This document shows, in pieces, positions 34,753 to 43,814 of a DNA stretch of 57,616 nt. Each line of letters starts with the position of its first letter. Position 1 is the first letter of the stretch. The stretch lies in the NCBI GenBank assembly GCA_017744715.1, contig JAGIAT010000011.1, positions 1-57,616 on the forward strand. The letters run 5' to 3'. The stretch comes from Niabella sp. GTDB lineage: Bacteria > Bacteroidota > Bacteroidia > Chitinophagales > Chitinophagaceae. A program made the position numbers and the translations under genes. The notes beneath the pieces were generated by a model, which did not search any database, was not told the origin of the DNA, and saw only the letters and a program-made list of their open reading frames with translations.

Positions 34753-35205
34753 TTACCCGAGTGGAACATTAAAAGGTACCTTCTTCGGCGGCAGACATTG
34801 TTTGTCATCGCAGGTCTGGTATTCTACCGTTCCGGAAAGCGCTGTTTTTGCAGCGGCCTTCAACGTCACTTTCTGCACAAATGTTACTGTATTTGCATAC
34901 TGATAGGCGGTGGAGTTGGTAGTGGCATCATGAAATTTTTCCATTTTACCTACCTCCTTCACGTTACCGGCCCGCACGATCAGGGGATTGTTGGTAAAGC
35001 CCACTTTTGTAGGATATGCAATGGCATTCTTGGGCTGTGTTTGAGAATACAGGTGCCAACCGCTTTTTAAGGTGGCTACCATTTGTACTTCATACACTTT
35101 GTCGCTGATTTTTTTTGCGGTAAACTTCCAGCTTGCAGGATCTACCTGTGCCCTGGCTGTAGCCAGGCTTAGTACAGCCAACAGTCCCAATACGATACTT
35201 TTCAT
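34753..35205 (-). CDS. Secreted DsbD N-terminal-domain-like protein
   Basis: 150 residues. Signal peptide about 1-19; then the immunoglobulin-like fold of the DsbD N-terminal domain: ISDKVYEVQMVATLKSGWHL, YSQTQPKNA and a C-terminal VEYQTCDDKQCLPPKKVPF in which two Cys are five residues apart. In DsbD the domain passes electrons through a Cys pair; a stand-alone copy is common in Bacteroidota and may work with a separate DsbD membrane protein. A good promoter stands upstream. Confidence 0.82.
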   Translation of the reverse strand: MKSIVLGLLAVLSLATARAQVDPASWKFTAKKISDKVYEVQMVATLKSGWHLYSQTQPKNAIAYPTKVGFTNNPLIVRAGNVKEVGKMEKFHDATTNSTAYQYANTVTFVQKVTLKAAAKTALSGTVEYQTCDDKQCLPPKKVPFNVPLG

Positions 35206-35231
35206 CTTTTTCTGATTTTATTTTTCAAACA

Positions 35232-35261
35232 CAAAGGTACCTGCTCATTCGTTTATGAAAA
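35232..35261 (-). promoter_or_regulatory. Promoter for the DsbD-N-like gene
   Basis: TACCTTTG (plus 35232-35239) with TTTT about 18 bases upstream on the minus strand; 27 bases before the ATG. Confidence 0.5.
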
Positions 35262-35291
35262 CCTAAAATGAGTATATAAAGGACGCAGGGC

Positions 35292-36005
35292 CTAAGAAAC
35301 CAGTTGTCTGGCCATCAGCAGGGAAGTAAGAATTTTTTTACCATCTTCGTTGCCCAGAACAGCGTTGCAGGCCCGTTCGGGGTGCGGCATCATACCAAAC
35401 ACGTTCCGTCCAGCGTTGCTGATTCCGGCAATATTATCAATGGCTCCGTTGGGATTGCTTTCGGGTGTTTCATTACCGGAAGCATCGCAATACCTGAACA
35501 GGATCTGGCCGTTTGCCTTCAGGTCCTCCAGTGTTTGCGGATCGGCGTAAAACCGGCCTTCACCATGCGCAATCGGAATTTTATACACTTCCTGGAAGCG
35601 CTCAGCATCATCCTTCAGCTGTTCTTTATAAAACCCGTCCGGCTTAATAAAAAGATTTTTACAGATGTATTGCTGGCGTTCATTCCGCAGCAAAGCGCCC
35701 GGCAGTAACCCCGATTCACAAAGGATCTGGAAGCCGTTGCATACACCATATACTTTTCCGCCATTATTGGCAAATTCGATCACCTTCTTCATAACCGGGC
35801 TGAAACGTGCAATGGCCCCGCATCTCAGATAATCCCCGTAAGAAAAACCACCGGGCAACACAATGCAATCTTCTGTGGAAAACGCACTGATATCTTCGCT
35901 TTTGTGCCAGAGCGGAACCACTTCCTGGTTCAGATCGTATTGTAAAGCATCCAGCATATCGCGGTCGCAATTAGACCCGGGAAATATAACTACTCCAAAT
36001 TTCAT
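35292..36005 (-). CDS. purQ: Phosphoribosylformylglycinamidine synthase subunit PurQ
   Basis: Glutaminase subunit of FGAM synthase in purine synthesis; 237 residues, usual for PurQ. Catalytic Cys89 in VYGVCNGFQIL; the His/Glu pair is in PHPERACN near the C-terminus; FPGSNCDRDM opens the protein. Partner PurL and PurS genes are not in the window. Confidence 0.94.
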   Translation of the reverse strand: MKFGVVIFPGSNCDRDMLDALQYDLNQEVVPLWHKSEDISAFSTEDCIVLPGGFSYGDYLRCGAIARFSPVMKKVIEFANNGGKVYGVCNGFQILCESGLLPGALLRNERQQYICKNLFIKPDGFYKEQLKDDAERFQEVYKIPIAHGEGRFYADPQTLEDLKANGQILFRYCDASGNETPESNPNGAIDNIAGISNAGRNVFGMMPHPERACNAVLGNEDGKKILTSLLMARQLVS

Positions 36006-36029
36006 TCGTATCTTGTTTTATCCAGACCG

Positions 36030-36037
36030 CAAAGATA
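36030..36037 (-). promoter_or_regulatory. -7 element for purQ
   Basis: TATCTTTG on the minus strand followed by CGG, 25 bases before the ATG; no clear -33 TTTG. Confidence 0.5.
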
Positions 36038-36174
36038 ACCTTATTTCCTTTGCGGGAATTTAGAATATTAAAAGTAAAATGCTAAATGTACCAGTGAAGC
36101 ATTCACTGAGGGGTTCCAGTCTGCCGGAAAATGTTCAGAGTGAATGAGCCATGGAGCCGGGGCGGTTGAGTTGT

Positions 36175-36347
36175 GGATTATTAGTCTTCAGTTATCAGCC
36201 ATCAGTTTTCAGTCGTCAGCCATCAGTTTTCAGTTTTCAGGCAACCGATGCGTCGAGCAAATAACGTCGGAAAGCAGCAAGCCGGAAGCTGGCATCCAGC
36301 ATCGAGTCTGAAACCGTAATCCCACCTGGAACCTTAAACCTGAAACA
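36175..36347 (-). repeat. Composite heptamer repeat, copy R4
   Basis: Begins 13 bases behind the stop of the DUF6427 gene (minus-strand reading) with GTTTCAGGTTTAAGGTTCC, passes a unique core and ends in repeated TCAG-type heptamers at about 36183-36240. Same orientation relative to the gene as the other copies. Confidence 0.65.
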
Positions 36348-36357
36348 AAGCTTCACC

Positions 36358-37365
36358 TCACCGGAACCCCGCAATTTCCACTGCGATGATATATCCTACC
36401 GTTAACCAAAAAGCGATTACCGGGTATAACCGCACTTCACTGTTCATATAGCCAAAGCCATGTACCGCAGCGCAGGGTACGAGCACCAATACCCAATTGG
36501 TAAAACCCGGTCCCGGATTTACAAAGGCTATCCCCACCGCTGCAACAAAGTACAGGAGAAAAAGAATCCATCCCTTCCGTACCTGGATCAGCATTTTTGA
36601 AGAAAGCGCATTGATCGCATAAATACCAGCCAGCAGGGGCAGTATTGTGAGGAACAGAGCACCCGCAAACCAAAGCCGTTGCTTGCCGAGCTGGATACCC
36701 GCCGAAAACGGTTCCAGCATGGTGTATACCAGGGGCCACTGGTCGGATAAAAACAGGTAAATCAGGTAAAAATAATATGGTGTAAAAAAGCCAAGCAACA
36801 ATAACAACCATTCGTTTATACGAAATGGCCTTAATATACCCAGCGCCAGCAGTCCCCAGGCCAGGAAAAATACCGATGGCTGAAAAAACATCGTTGCCAC
36901 TCCCAATACCAGTCCGCAGTTAAAAATGAGGCCCTTGGCGTTGGGATGGTTATGCGCCTTAAAAATAAAGATAAACGACAACAGGAACAGGAAGGAAACA
37001 ATGAGCGGGGCGGACAGGTAGTTGAATTCCGGTATAAAAGATGATACCAGCATCAATGCCATGCCCGGCAAATAGTTGGCCCGGCTTACGAGTCGCTGGT
37101 TATTGATAAAATTGGTAAGCAGGTACGCCTGCCAGAACAAAAGCAGGAAGGCGGTCATTGCAAAAAAAGACGGAAACACTGCCACCACCGGCTCCAGGAA
37201 ACGGAGCAGCTGGTCGTAAAGAAATCCGTCCTGCCGGCGGATGACTACGGCCTGCTTGCCGTTTTGCGCAGCAGGCAGGAAGAACCAGGGCAATTTCAGC
37301 AACAGCCCCAGAATGAAAATCATAATAAGATTTCCCGGGTTCTTTTGTTTAAAAACTCCAATCAC
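36358..37365 (-). CDS. DUF6427 multi-pass membrane protein
   Basis: 335 residues with about ten hydrophobic helices and the N-terminal MIGVFKQKNPGNLIMIF typical of DUF6427, a Bacteroidota integral membrane family of unknown function. Short polar loops, no periplasmic domain. Located 42 bases downstream of the gene at 37408 on the same strand. Confidence 0.85.
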   Translation of the reverse strand: MIGVFKQKNPGNLIMIFILGLLLKLPWFFLPAAQNGKQAVVIRRQDGFLYDQLLRFLEPVVAVFPSFFAMTAFLLLFWQAYLLTNFINNQRLVSRANYLPGMALMLVSSFIPEFNYLSAPLIVSFLFLLSFIFIFKAHNHPNAKGLIFNCGLVLGVATMFFQPSVFFLAWGLLALGILRPFRINEWLLLLLGFFTPYYFYLIYLFLSDQWPLVYTMLEPFSAGIQLGKQRLWFAGALFLTILPLLAGIYAINALSSKMLIQVRKGWILFLLYFVAAVGIAFVNPGPGFTNWVLVLVPCAAVHGFGYMNSEVRLYPVIAFWLTVGYIIAVEIAGFR

Positions 37366-37407
37366 AACAACAGTCAGTCATATTTAATTTTGAGCACCCC
37401 TTATGGG

Positions 37408-38991
37408 TTAGAAGTCAACTTTTGCAAACGAAATGTTCTTTTTGTATACATAAGGAATGATCATACTGCCGGGGCCCACCTGCTTGCCATACCGGGGCAT
37501 AAAGTCGACATATTTGTCTTTTGCCTCAATTGGCTCCGCTTCGGTCCTTTGTCCGTCTTCGGTAATGATCACATCATCCAGGTCAGAGATCTTGCCGGCC
37601 CGGTTCAAAATAAAGTGCATCCGGTCTCCCTCAACCAGTACCTGGTAAGAAATGGTGCCATCCGTTCCTACCTCCGACTGGTTCTTGAAAATGATCTGTT
37701 CCGTGGTGCGGTTTCCGTCTTTATCGAAGGAAAATATACCTATATTACCTGCATTATACCGGGCATATCCGTCTCCGTATCCATAACCGGCACCCCACCA
37801 GTAACTCCGGTAAAAGAAAGGCGAATAATAATAGTACGGCGACCAGTATCCCCGCCCCCATGCGCCCCAGCCGCCCCAACCTCCGTACAGGCCGTAAGGA
37901 CCGCCATAAAAACCGTAAGGACCGCCCCAATAATTCCACCGGTCCCACATTCCACCCGCATTGGTGGTGTACAGTGCCTCCGCACCAATGGAAAAGCCGC
38001 CGTTCTGATGAATGATAATATTATTTATAAACAGGTCATTGAAGGCGGTTTTTCCACCACTCTTACCACCCATTTTTTTCCTCAGGTCATCGTTAAACGG
38101 CGTTACGGTTTCGAAACGTTTTTCGCGGTTATCCAGGCTCAGTGCATAATTATAGATGCCCGCAATATTTCCCCTTTTCTGTTGTGCGTAGAAGGAGCTT
38201 AGCAAATAGCGGTTGTTTCCCTCGTCGATCTTCAGTTTGATATCGTCGAGGAACAGCTCATCCACCGCAAGCGGGTACTCGTTATAAATATCGCTGTTTT
38301 CCGGTTTTACTATCAGTGCGGCCTCCTGGATATTGCCGCTGTTAAGCCGGTTGTATTTCACAAAGGCAAAATCTCCGTTATTGGCCAGGCTGTAGCCGCT
38401 CAGGAAATCGCCCCCTTTCACCATAGGTACCGTATAACGGCTTTCTTTGATCAGGTTAAGCTCACCATCGTAAAGCCGGGTCTTGAACATGTGATGTGCC
38501 GGGTCTTTTTTATTGATCTTGAATAAGAGGATCTTATTTCCGTCGCTGCTCTTTACGGAACTGTTGATTTTCCGGTCTGCCGTATAGGCAATAATGGTCG
38601 TGTCCAGCGTAACCGGTTCCTGCAGGATCTTCCCGTTCGCCTCTACCCGTACGGCATTACAGTAAACAACATTGCCCTTCTGAAACTGGTACAACAGGTA
38701 GGCGTAATTATGAAACGGGTAAAAGGTAAGGTCCAGCAGGTCCTTTTTTTTGGGAAGCATGGTTATGGGCACCGATTCCAGCAGCTGCATACTTTCATTA
38801 AAAACGTTGATCTGGTGGGCTCCTTTTACCTCTTTATAGATGAGATAATTGTTAGCCAGCTTTCCAATGATTTCAAAATTCATCCGCTGCACGTCTGCCT
38901 TATTTACATCGGCGTACACAATACTTTGAGCACCTGCAACGTTTATAAGGCTGAAACTAAGTAGTAACAGACTAAAAATCAATTTTTTCAT
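37408..38991 (-). CDS. Secreted protein with Gly/Trp/Tyr-rich loop, unknown function
   Basis: 527 residues. Signal peptide about 1-21. Most of the chain looks like a propeller-like or beta-rich domain (TDRKINSSVKSSDG-like and DGNKILLF segments). A striking insertion of about 60 residues near 340-410 is made almost only of Gly, Trp, Tyr, Phe, Pro (PYGFYGGPYGLYGGWGGWGA, then YYYYSPFFYRSYWWG); the domain resumes after it. The insert is unlike its surroundings and could mediate protein-protein contacts or surface exposure. No family recognised. Confidence 0.7.
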   Translation of the reverse strand: MKKLIFSLLLLSFSLINVAGAQSIVYADVNKADVQRMNFEIIGKLANNYLIYKEVKGAHQINVFNESMQLLESVPITMLPKKKDLLDLTFYPFHNYAYLLYQFQKGNVVYCNAVRVEANGKILQEPVTLDTTIIAYTADRKINSSVKSSDGNKILLFKINKKDPAHHMFKTRLYDGELNLIKESRYTVPMVKGGDFLSGYSLANNGDFAFVKYNRLNSGNIQEAALIVKPENSDIYNEYPLAVDELFLDDIKLKIDEGNNRYLLSSFYAQQKRGNIAGIYNYALSLDNREKRFETVTPFNDDLRKKMGGKSGGKTAFNDLFINNIIIHQNGGFSIGAEALYTTNAGGMWDRWNYWGGPYGFYGGPYGLYGGWGGWGAWGRGYWSPYYYYSPFFYRSYWWGAGYGYGDGYARYNAGNIGIFSFDKDGNRTTEQIIFKNQSEVGTDGTISYQVLVEGDRMHFILNRAGKISDLDDVIITEDGQRTEAEPIEAKDKYVDFMPRYGKQVGPGSMIIPYVYKKNISFAKVDF

Positions 38992-39170
38992 ACATTTTCA
39001 ATATTCAATTGTATAAAGTTACAGCTTTCTTTAATACCCTACCTGCTTTTAACAAAGCCTGTTATCAGGGGAAAAATATAGTGAAAGGCGGTAATAAAAT
39101 AAGTTTTTTGTTTATTAATCTTTATTTAAACTTTGCTGCTTTATTGCAGATATAAAAGGACTCATAGCAA

Positions 39171-41150
39171 GTGAAAGCTTCTACAAACAAAATGACGGCC
39201 GCAGGCCTGCTAGTTGCATTGGGAATTATTTATGGTGACATTGGCACCTCCCCGCTTTACGTATTTAATGCAATTATCGGGAACCGCGAGGTGAACGAAT
39301 TGCTGGTTATCGGGTCCCTTTCATGCATTATCTGGACCCTTACCCTGCAAACCACGATCAAATACGTAGTGCTTATTTTAAGGGCAGACAACCGGGGGGA
39401 GGGCGGTACCTTTGCTTTATTTGCCCTGGTCCGGCGACGACGAAAATGGCTGGTCATTCCTGCAATGATCGGCGGTGCCGCCATGATCGCCGATGGAATC
39501 ATCACCCCGCCTATGACCATCACCTCGGCCATTGAAGGCCTGGCCATTCTCCCCTCGCTCAGACACCTATCTGCCAATACCATCGTTATTATCGTTCTTT
39601 GCATCCTTTCTGCGTTCTTTTTCCTGCAACAATTCGGAACAGCCTCCATTGGTAAGATATTCGGGCCGATTATGTTCCTCTGGTTTACCATGCTGGCTGT
39701 TTTTGGGGTCATCCATCTTTTTGACGATGTTTCCATATTCCGTGCGCTGAGCCCGCACTACGCCATCGATTTCCTGATCCGGTACCCGCACGGGTTCTGG
39801 CTGCTGGGCGCGGTTTTTCTCTGTACCACGGGGGCCGAGGCGCTTTACAGCGACCTGGGACATTGCGGAAGGGAAAATATCCGGGTATCCTGGATGTATG
39901 TAAAATTCTGCCTGTTGCTGAACTATTTCGGACAGGGAGCCTACCTGTTGTCGCATCATAACGGGCTTACCATTACCGAGTCCGTGAAAAAAACATTAGG
40001 CATCAATGCCTTTTTCAATTTAATGCCCGACTGGTTCATTGTGCCCGGGGTTATTATCGCCACCACGGCGGCCATTATTGCCAGCCAGGCCATGATCTCC
40101 GGCGCCTTTACGCTGATCAGTGAGGCCATGCGCCTGAACCTCTGGCCCAAGGTAAAAATACGATACCCCTCGGAGGCTAAGGGACAGCTGTTCATCCCGG
40201 CTATTAACACCCTGATGTTTGTGGGTTGTATCGGGGTGGTGCTTTACTTCCAGCAATCCTCCCGTATGGAGGCTGCTTACGGACTTGCGATTATTGTTAC
40301 CATGCTCACCACCACGATCCTTTTTGCCAACTACCTGGTATTAAAACGGGTCAAACCCATCTGGGTGTATATTTTCATCATCGGTTATTCGATTGTTGAA
40401 ATAGCCTACCTGATCGCATTACTGGCAAAATTTGTACACGGCGGTTATATCACCATCATGATCGGCGGCGTCATGTTTATCGTAATGTATGTATGGTACC
40501 GCGCCCGCAAGATCAAAAACCGTTATGTGGAGTTTGTGCGCATGGAACATTACATTCCCAAAATGCAGGAACTGAGTGCGGACCGTTCTATTGCCAAATA
40601 TGCCACCCACCTGATCTACCTGACCAGCGCCGATAACCCCAGGGAAATTGAGCATAAGATTATCTACTCTATCCTGAACAAGAAGCCGAAACGCGCCGAT
40701 ATCTATTGGTTTGTGCACGTTGATACGTTAGATGATCCGTATACGGCCGAATACAAGGTAGAACATATTATTCCCAACGATATTATCCGTATCGATTTCC
40801 GCCTGGGATTCCGCATACAACCACGGATCAATATCATGTTTAAGAAAGTAGTGGAAGACCTGGTGGTGAATAACGAGGTAAACATCATCAGCCGCTATGA
40901 AAGCCTGGCCAGCAGCAATACAGTGGGTGATTTCCAGTTTATGGTGATGGAAAAATACCTGAGTCCGGATAACGACCTGCCCTTTATGGAAAAGATCATT
41001 ATGAAGCTTCATTTCCTCATCAAGCAGATCAGTCTTTCTGAAGAAAAAGGCTTTGGGCTGGATCTTTCCAATGTAACGGTAGAAAAGTTTCCACTGATTG
41101 TGGCACCGGTTACCAGCGTTAAGCTGAACAGGATTCAGGATCCGGAGTGA
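39171..41150 (+). CDS. kup: KUP-family potassium uptake protein
   Basis: 659 residues, usual for the family. About 12 transmembrane helices (to about 440), then a soluble C-terminal domain. GIIYGDIGTSPLYVFNAI is the family's signature near the start; GGTFALFALVRR and AEALYSDLGHCGRENIR are further typical blocks. It imports potassium with protons at the inner membrane. The start is a GTG; an ATG seven codons on (39192) is a reasonable alternative. Confidence 0.93.
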   Translation: MKASTNKMTAAGLLVALGIIYGDIGTSPLYVFNAIIGNREVNELLVIGSLSCIIWTLTLQTTIKYVVLILRADNRGEGGTFALFALVRRRRKWLVIPAMIGGAAMIADGIITPPMTITSAIEGLAILPSLRHLSANTIVIIVLCILSAFFFLQQFGTASIGKIFGPIMFLWFTMLAVFGVIHLFDDVSIFRALSPHYAIDFLIRYPHGFWLLGAVFLCTTGAEALYSDLGHCGRENIRVSWMYVKFCLLLNYFGQGAYLLSHHNGLTITESVKKTLGINAFFNLMPDWFIVPGVIIATTAAIIASQAMISGAFTLISEAMRLNLWPKVKIRYPSEAKGQLFIPAINTLMFVGCIGVVLYFQQSSRMEAAYGLAIIVTMLTTTILFANYLVLKRVKPIWVYIFIIGYSIVEIAYLIALLAKFVHGGYITIMIGGVMFIVMYVWYRARKIKNRYVEFVRMEHYIPKMQELSADRSIAKYATHLIYLTSADNPREIEHKIIYSILNKKPKRADIYWFVHVDTLDDPYTAEYKVEHIIPNDIIRIDFRLGFRIQPRINIMFKKVVEDLVVNNEVNIISRYESLASSNTVGDFQFMVMEKYLSPDNDLPFMEKIIMKLHFLIKQISLSEEKGFGLDLSNVTVEKFPLIVAPVTSVKLNRIQDPE

Positions 41151-41160
41151 CAGATTTTTT

Positions 41161-41700
41161 TGTTTCAGGTTTAAGGTTCAACGTTTAACGTTAGCTTACG
41201 TTTGATGCTTGGTGCTGGATGGTAGATCCTTAATTTTCGCCGCTGCCGGCTGATAATGAACATAAGGTAATTTTAGGTTTTGCATTCCTGATCCTCTACA
41301 GCATTAACTGATAACTGAGGACTGAAAACTGCTGACTGAAAACTTAAAAGTTTCAGGTTTTAAAGTTCCACGTTAGATTTCGTTTCATACTTAATGTACG
41401 ATACTGATAACTGAAGACTGAAGGCTGAAGACTGATAACTAATGATTGCGTTTTATAATCGATGATCAAGATCATTGACTATTGGCCTTGTTTAGGAGAC
41501 GGGGAGACAGTGAGGACCAGGAATTTTTGCAGACAGGATTCGTTTTATACCCGATGAAAAAGAGCAAATCTGTGAGCCCGGACGAATCAACTGAAAGCTG
41601 ATTGCTGACCGCTGAAGACTGATAACTGACTACTGAAAACTGATAACTGAAAGTCGTTTCCGGATCAACGTTCCAGATCGTTTTTTTATACCTGCCGATC
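41161..41700 (+). repeat. Composite heptamer repeat, copy R5 (several units)
   Basis: Starts 11 bases behind the kup stop with GTTTCAGGTTTAAGGTTC. At 41591-41653 nine consecutive 7-base units fit CTGANNN in perfect phase. In between are the core words CAAATCTGTGAGCCCGGACG and TGCCGGCTGATAATG, also found in R6. Here it reads on the plus strand, as does kup, so orientation relative to the gene is kept. Confidence 0.75.
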
Positions 41701-41726
41701 TATTCACTATTGATCATTAACTTATC

Positions 41727-42665
41727 TCATCCGATCGGGATCACGTTCGGCGAGGGCTTTTTCTTCAACTGCTCCGGTACGGCCAGCAGGATCTCCTCCC
41801 GGAGGGCCTTCACCAGTTTTTCCTTTAAAAAATCGCGGTGCACGGCCAGGCTTACCTCCCGAACCGGTACGGGTTTTTTAAAATGGCGGATCAACTGCTG
41901 CTGGCTTCTGGGCATCTGCAGGGTTACCAGTTCGGGCACAATCGTAACACCATCGCTGATCTCCACCATCCGTTTCAGGGTTTCCAGGCTACCCGCCTCA
42001 TACTCCAGGCCGGAATGTTCCCTGCTTTGCTGCTGCAGCTCACAGATGGAAAGGATCTGTGAACGGAAGCAGTGCCCTTCCTCCAGCAGCCAGAGTTTGC
42101 TGGTATCTATATCTTTGGGCAGGATGTATTGCTTTTCATAGGCCCGGTTCTTTTTGGAAGTAAATACCATCAGTTCTTCATAAAACAACACATGCTCCGT
42201 AATACCGGCTTCATTCAGCGGTGTTACCAGGATGCCCGCATCGATCTTTTCATCTTTCAGATAGGAAACGATATGTTCCGTCATCAGTTCATGGATGATC
42301 AGTTTGATATCCGGGTATTTTTTTATAAACGCCGGTACAAAAATCGGCAGCAGGTACGGTGCCAGGGTAGGAATGATGCCGATGCGCAACTGGCCGGATA
42401 TTTTACCCTTTTGATCTTCGATAAAGCGGTTCAGTTCATTCCGCGCATGCAGCACGCGCCGCGCATGCTCCAGTACGCCCTGCCCAATAGAGGTAGGTAC
42501 CACCGGAAGCTTGCTACGGTCAAAAATCTTTATGCCCAGCTCGTCTTCCAGCTTTTGTATCTGCATACTCAATGTGGGCTGGGTGATATAGCAGGAATCC
42601 GCAGCCTTTATAAAATTCCGGTGTGTATCCACCGCCAGGATATATTCCAGTTGCTGGAGGGTCAT
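41727..42665 (-). CDS. oxyR: LysR-type peroxide sensor OxyR
   Basis: 312 residues: winged helix at the N-terminus (FIKAADSCYITQPTLSMQIQ) and an effector domain. Two cysteines in EEGHCFRSQILSICEL fall at residues 199 and 208, the exact positions of the redox pair in E. coli OxyR, and the local sequence is similar (GHCxR). It likely senses hydrogen peroxide by forming a disulfide and activates catalase-type genes. A perfect palindrome lies just upstream of the start. Confidence 0.9.
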   Translation of the reverse strand: MTLQQLEYILAVDTHRNFIKAADSCYITQPTLSMQIQKLEDELGIKIFDRSKLPVVPTSIGQGVLEHARRVLHARNELNRFIEDQKGKISGQLRIGIIPTLAPYLLPIFVPAFIKKYPDIKLIIHELMTEHIVSYLKDEKIDAGILVTPLNEAGITEHVLFYEELMVFTSKKNRAYEKQYILPKDIDTSKLWLLEEGHCFRSQILSICELQQQSREHSGLEYEAGSLETLKRMVEISDGVTIVPELVTLQMPRSQQQLIRHFKKPVPVREVSLAVHRDFLKEKLVKALREEILLAVPEQLKKKPSPNVIPIG

Positions 42666-42675
42666 AATTTATCTA

Positions 42676-42689
42676 TTTTATCGATAAAA
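42676..42689. promoter_or_regulatory. Palindrome upstream of oxyR (possible operator)
   Basis: TTTTATCGATAAAA, a perfect 14-base palindrome, 11 bases before the start codon. LysR-type regulators often bind such sites near their own promoters. It could also be chance in AT-rich DNA. Confidence 0.4.
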
Positions 42690-42891
42690 ATAAGCAATTC
42701 ATTGATTTTAGTTATAAAGCCGCTGATGCACTGAAGCTTTAACGATAGCAACTGTGCAAAGCACGCCCGCGCACGGACGGTTTCACGCAACGACACAAAG
42801 GAGCAACGGCGCGGCAGTTTTGATGCGCTGTTCCAGAAGCATTCATCAACGCCATATCATTTCAGCGCTTCTGTAGCCAACTATACAGTGC

Positions 42892-43803
42892 TTATAATTC
42901 TTCCAGCAGTACTTTTTTGTCAACCGTAAGCCGGTAATGACCGCCCACCTTTAATGCATAGTTTTCGCTATCATGACTTACCGGGAAGTTGAAACAAACC
43001 GGGTAATCGTATTCCTTCACCTTATCCCAAAGCAGCTCCCGGAGGGATGTTCCAAAGGGCCGGGTAGTATCCTGCAGGTCGGTAAACCCACCAAAGATCA
43101 TACCTGAAAGGCGGCTTAACTTTCCGCTGCGCTTCATCTGGTATAACATGCGGTCGATATTGTATTGCTGCTCACCGATATCTTCAATAAACAAAATCGC
43201 GCCATTGGTCTGTACGTCGGACCGGGTTCCGATGCTGTTTACCAACAGGGACAAATTACCGCCAACCAAGGGTCCCGTTGCAATACCCGAACGGTTATAA
43301 GCAGCGCCGGCCACACGGTACCGGGCCTTTTCCCCGGAGAGGGCCTGCCGCAGCGAACGCACATAACGGTTTTTGTATCCGTTGTCATTAAAGGCGGCCG
43401 CCATTGGTGCATGCAGCCCTGCAATTCCGAAATTGTGGTAGATATGATTGTGCAATATGGTAATATCACTATAGCCAATGATCCATTTCGGATGTTTCCG
43501 GAACTTTTTAAAATTGACCTGGTCGATGATACGCCCCGTTCCATATCCCCCACGCCCGCAAAGGACGGCCTTTATGCTGTCATCATCCAGCATTTGCTGC
43601 AGGTCCTGCAGGCGCTCTGCGTCCGTTCCTGAAAAATAGGTTTGGGATGCCCCGCCCAGGGTGGCACCGGCTTTTACCCGGTATCCCCATTTCGTTAAGG
43701 TTTTTATGCAGGTTTCAGCCTTGGCTGCATCCATATATCCTGCCGGGCATACAATCCCGATGGTATCGCCCTTTTCCAGGGCGGGGGGTAATATTACACT
43801 CAT
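42892..43803 (-). CDS. ldcA: LD-carboxypeptidase (S66), cytoplasmic form
   Basis: Trims tetrapeptides of recycled murein. 303 residues without a signal peptide. The S66 triad is visible: Ser112 in GYSDITIL, a Glu in FIEDIGEQ and a His in FPVSHDSENYAL. The upstream paralogue at 43815 is the exported version; the two are 11 bases apart. Confidence 0.9.
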   Translation of the reverse strand: MSVILPPALEKGDTIGIVCPAGYMDAAKAETCIKTLTKWGYRVKAGATLGGASQTYFSGTDAERLQDLQQMLDDDSIKAVLCGRGGYGTGRIIDQVNFKKFRKHPKWIIGYSDITILHNHIYHNFGIAGLHAPMAAAFNDNGYKNRYVRSLRQALSGEKARYRVAGAAYNRSGIATGPLVGGNLSLLVNSIGTRSDVQTNGAILFIEDIGEQQYNIDRMLYQMKRSGKLSRLSGMIFGGFTDLQDTTRPFGTSLRELLWDKVKEYDYPVCFNFPVSHDSENYALKVGGHYRLTVDKKVLLEEL

Positions 43804-43814
43804 GCGTGAATCAT

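Noticed and set aside
37264..38202. 312-codon plus-strand frame
   Set aside because: It lies opposite the secreted protein gene, has no domains and a random-looking sequence; the minus-strand gene has a signal peptide and explains the DNA.
41161..41700. CRISPR-like array
   Set aside because: The repeat period is 7 bases with no unique spacers, and no cas genes are near.
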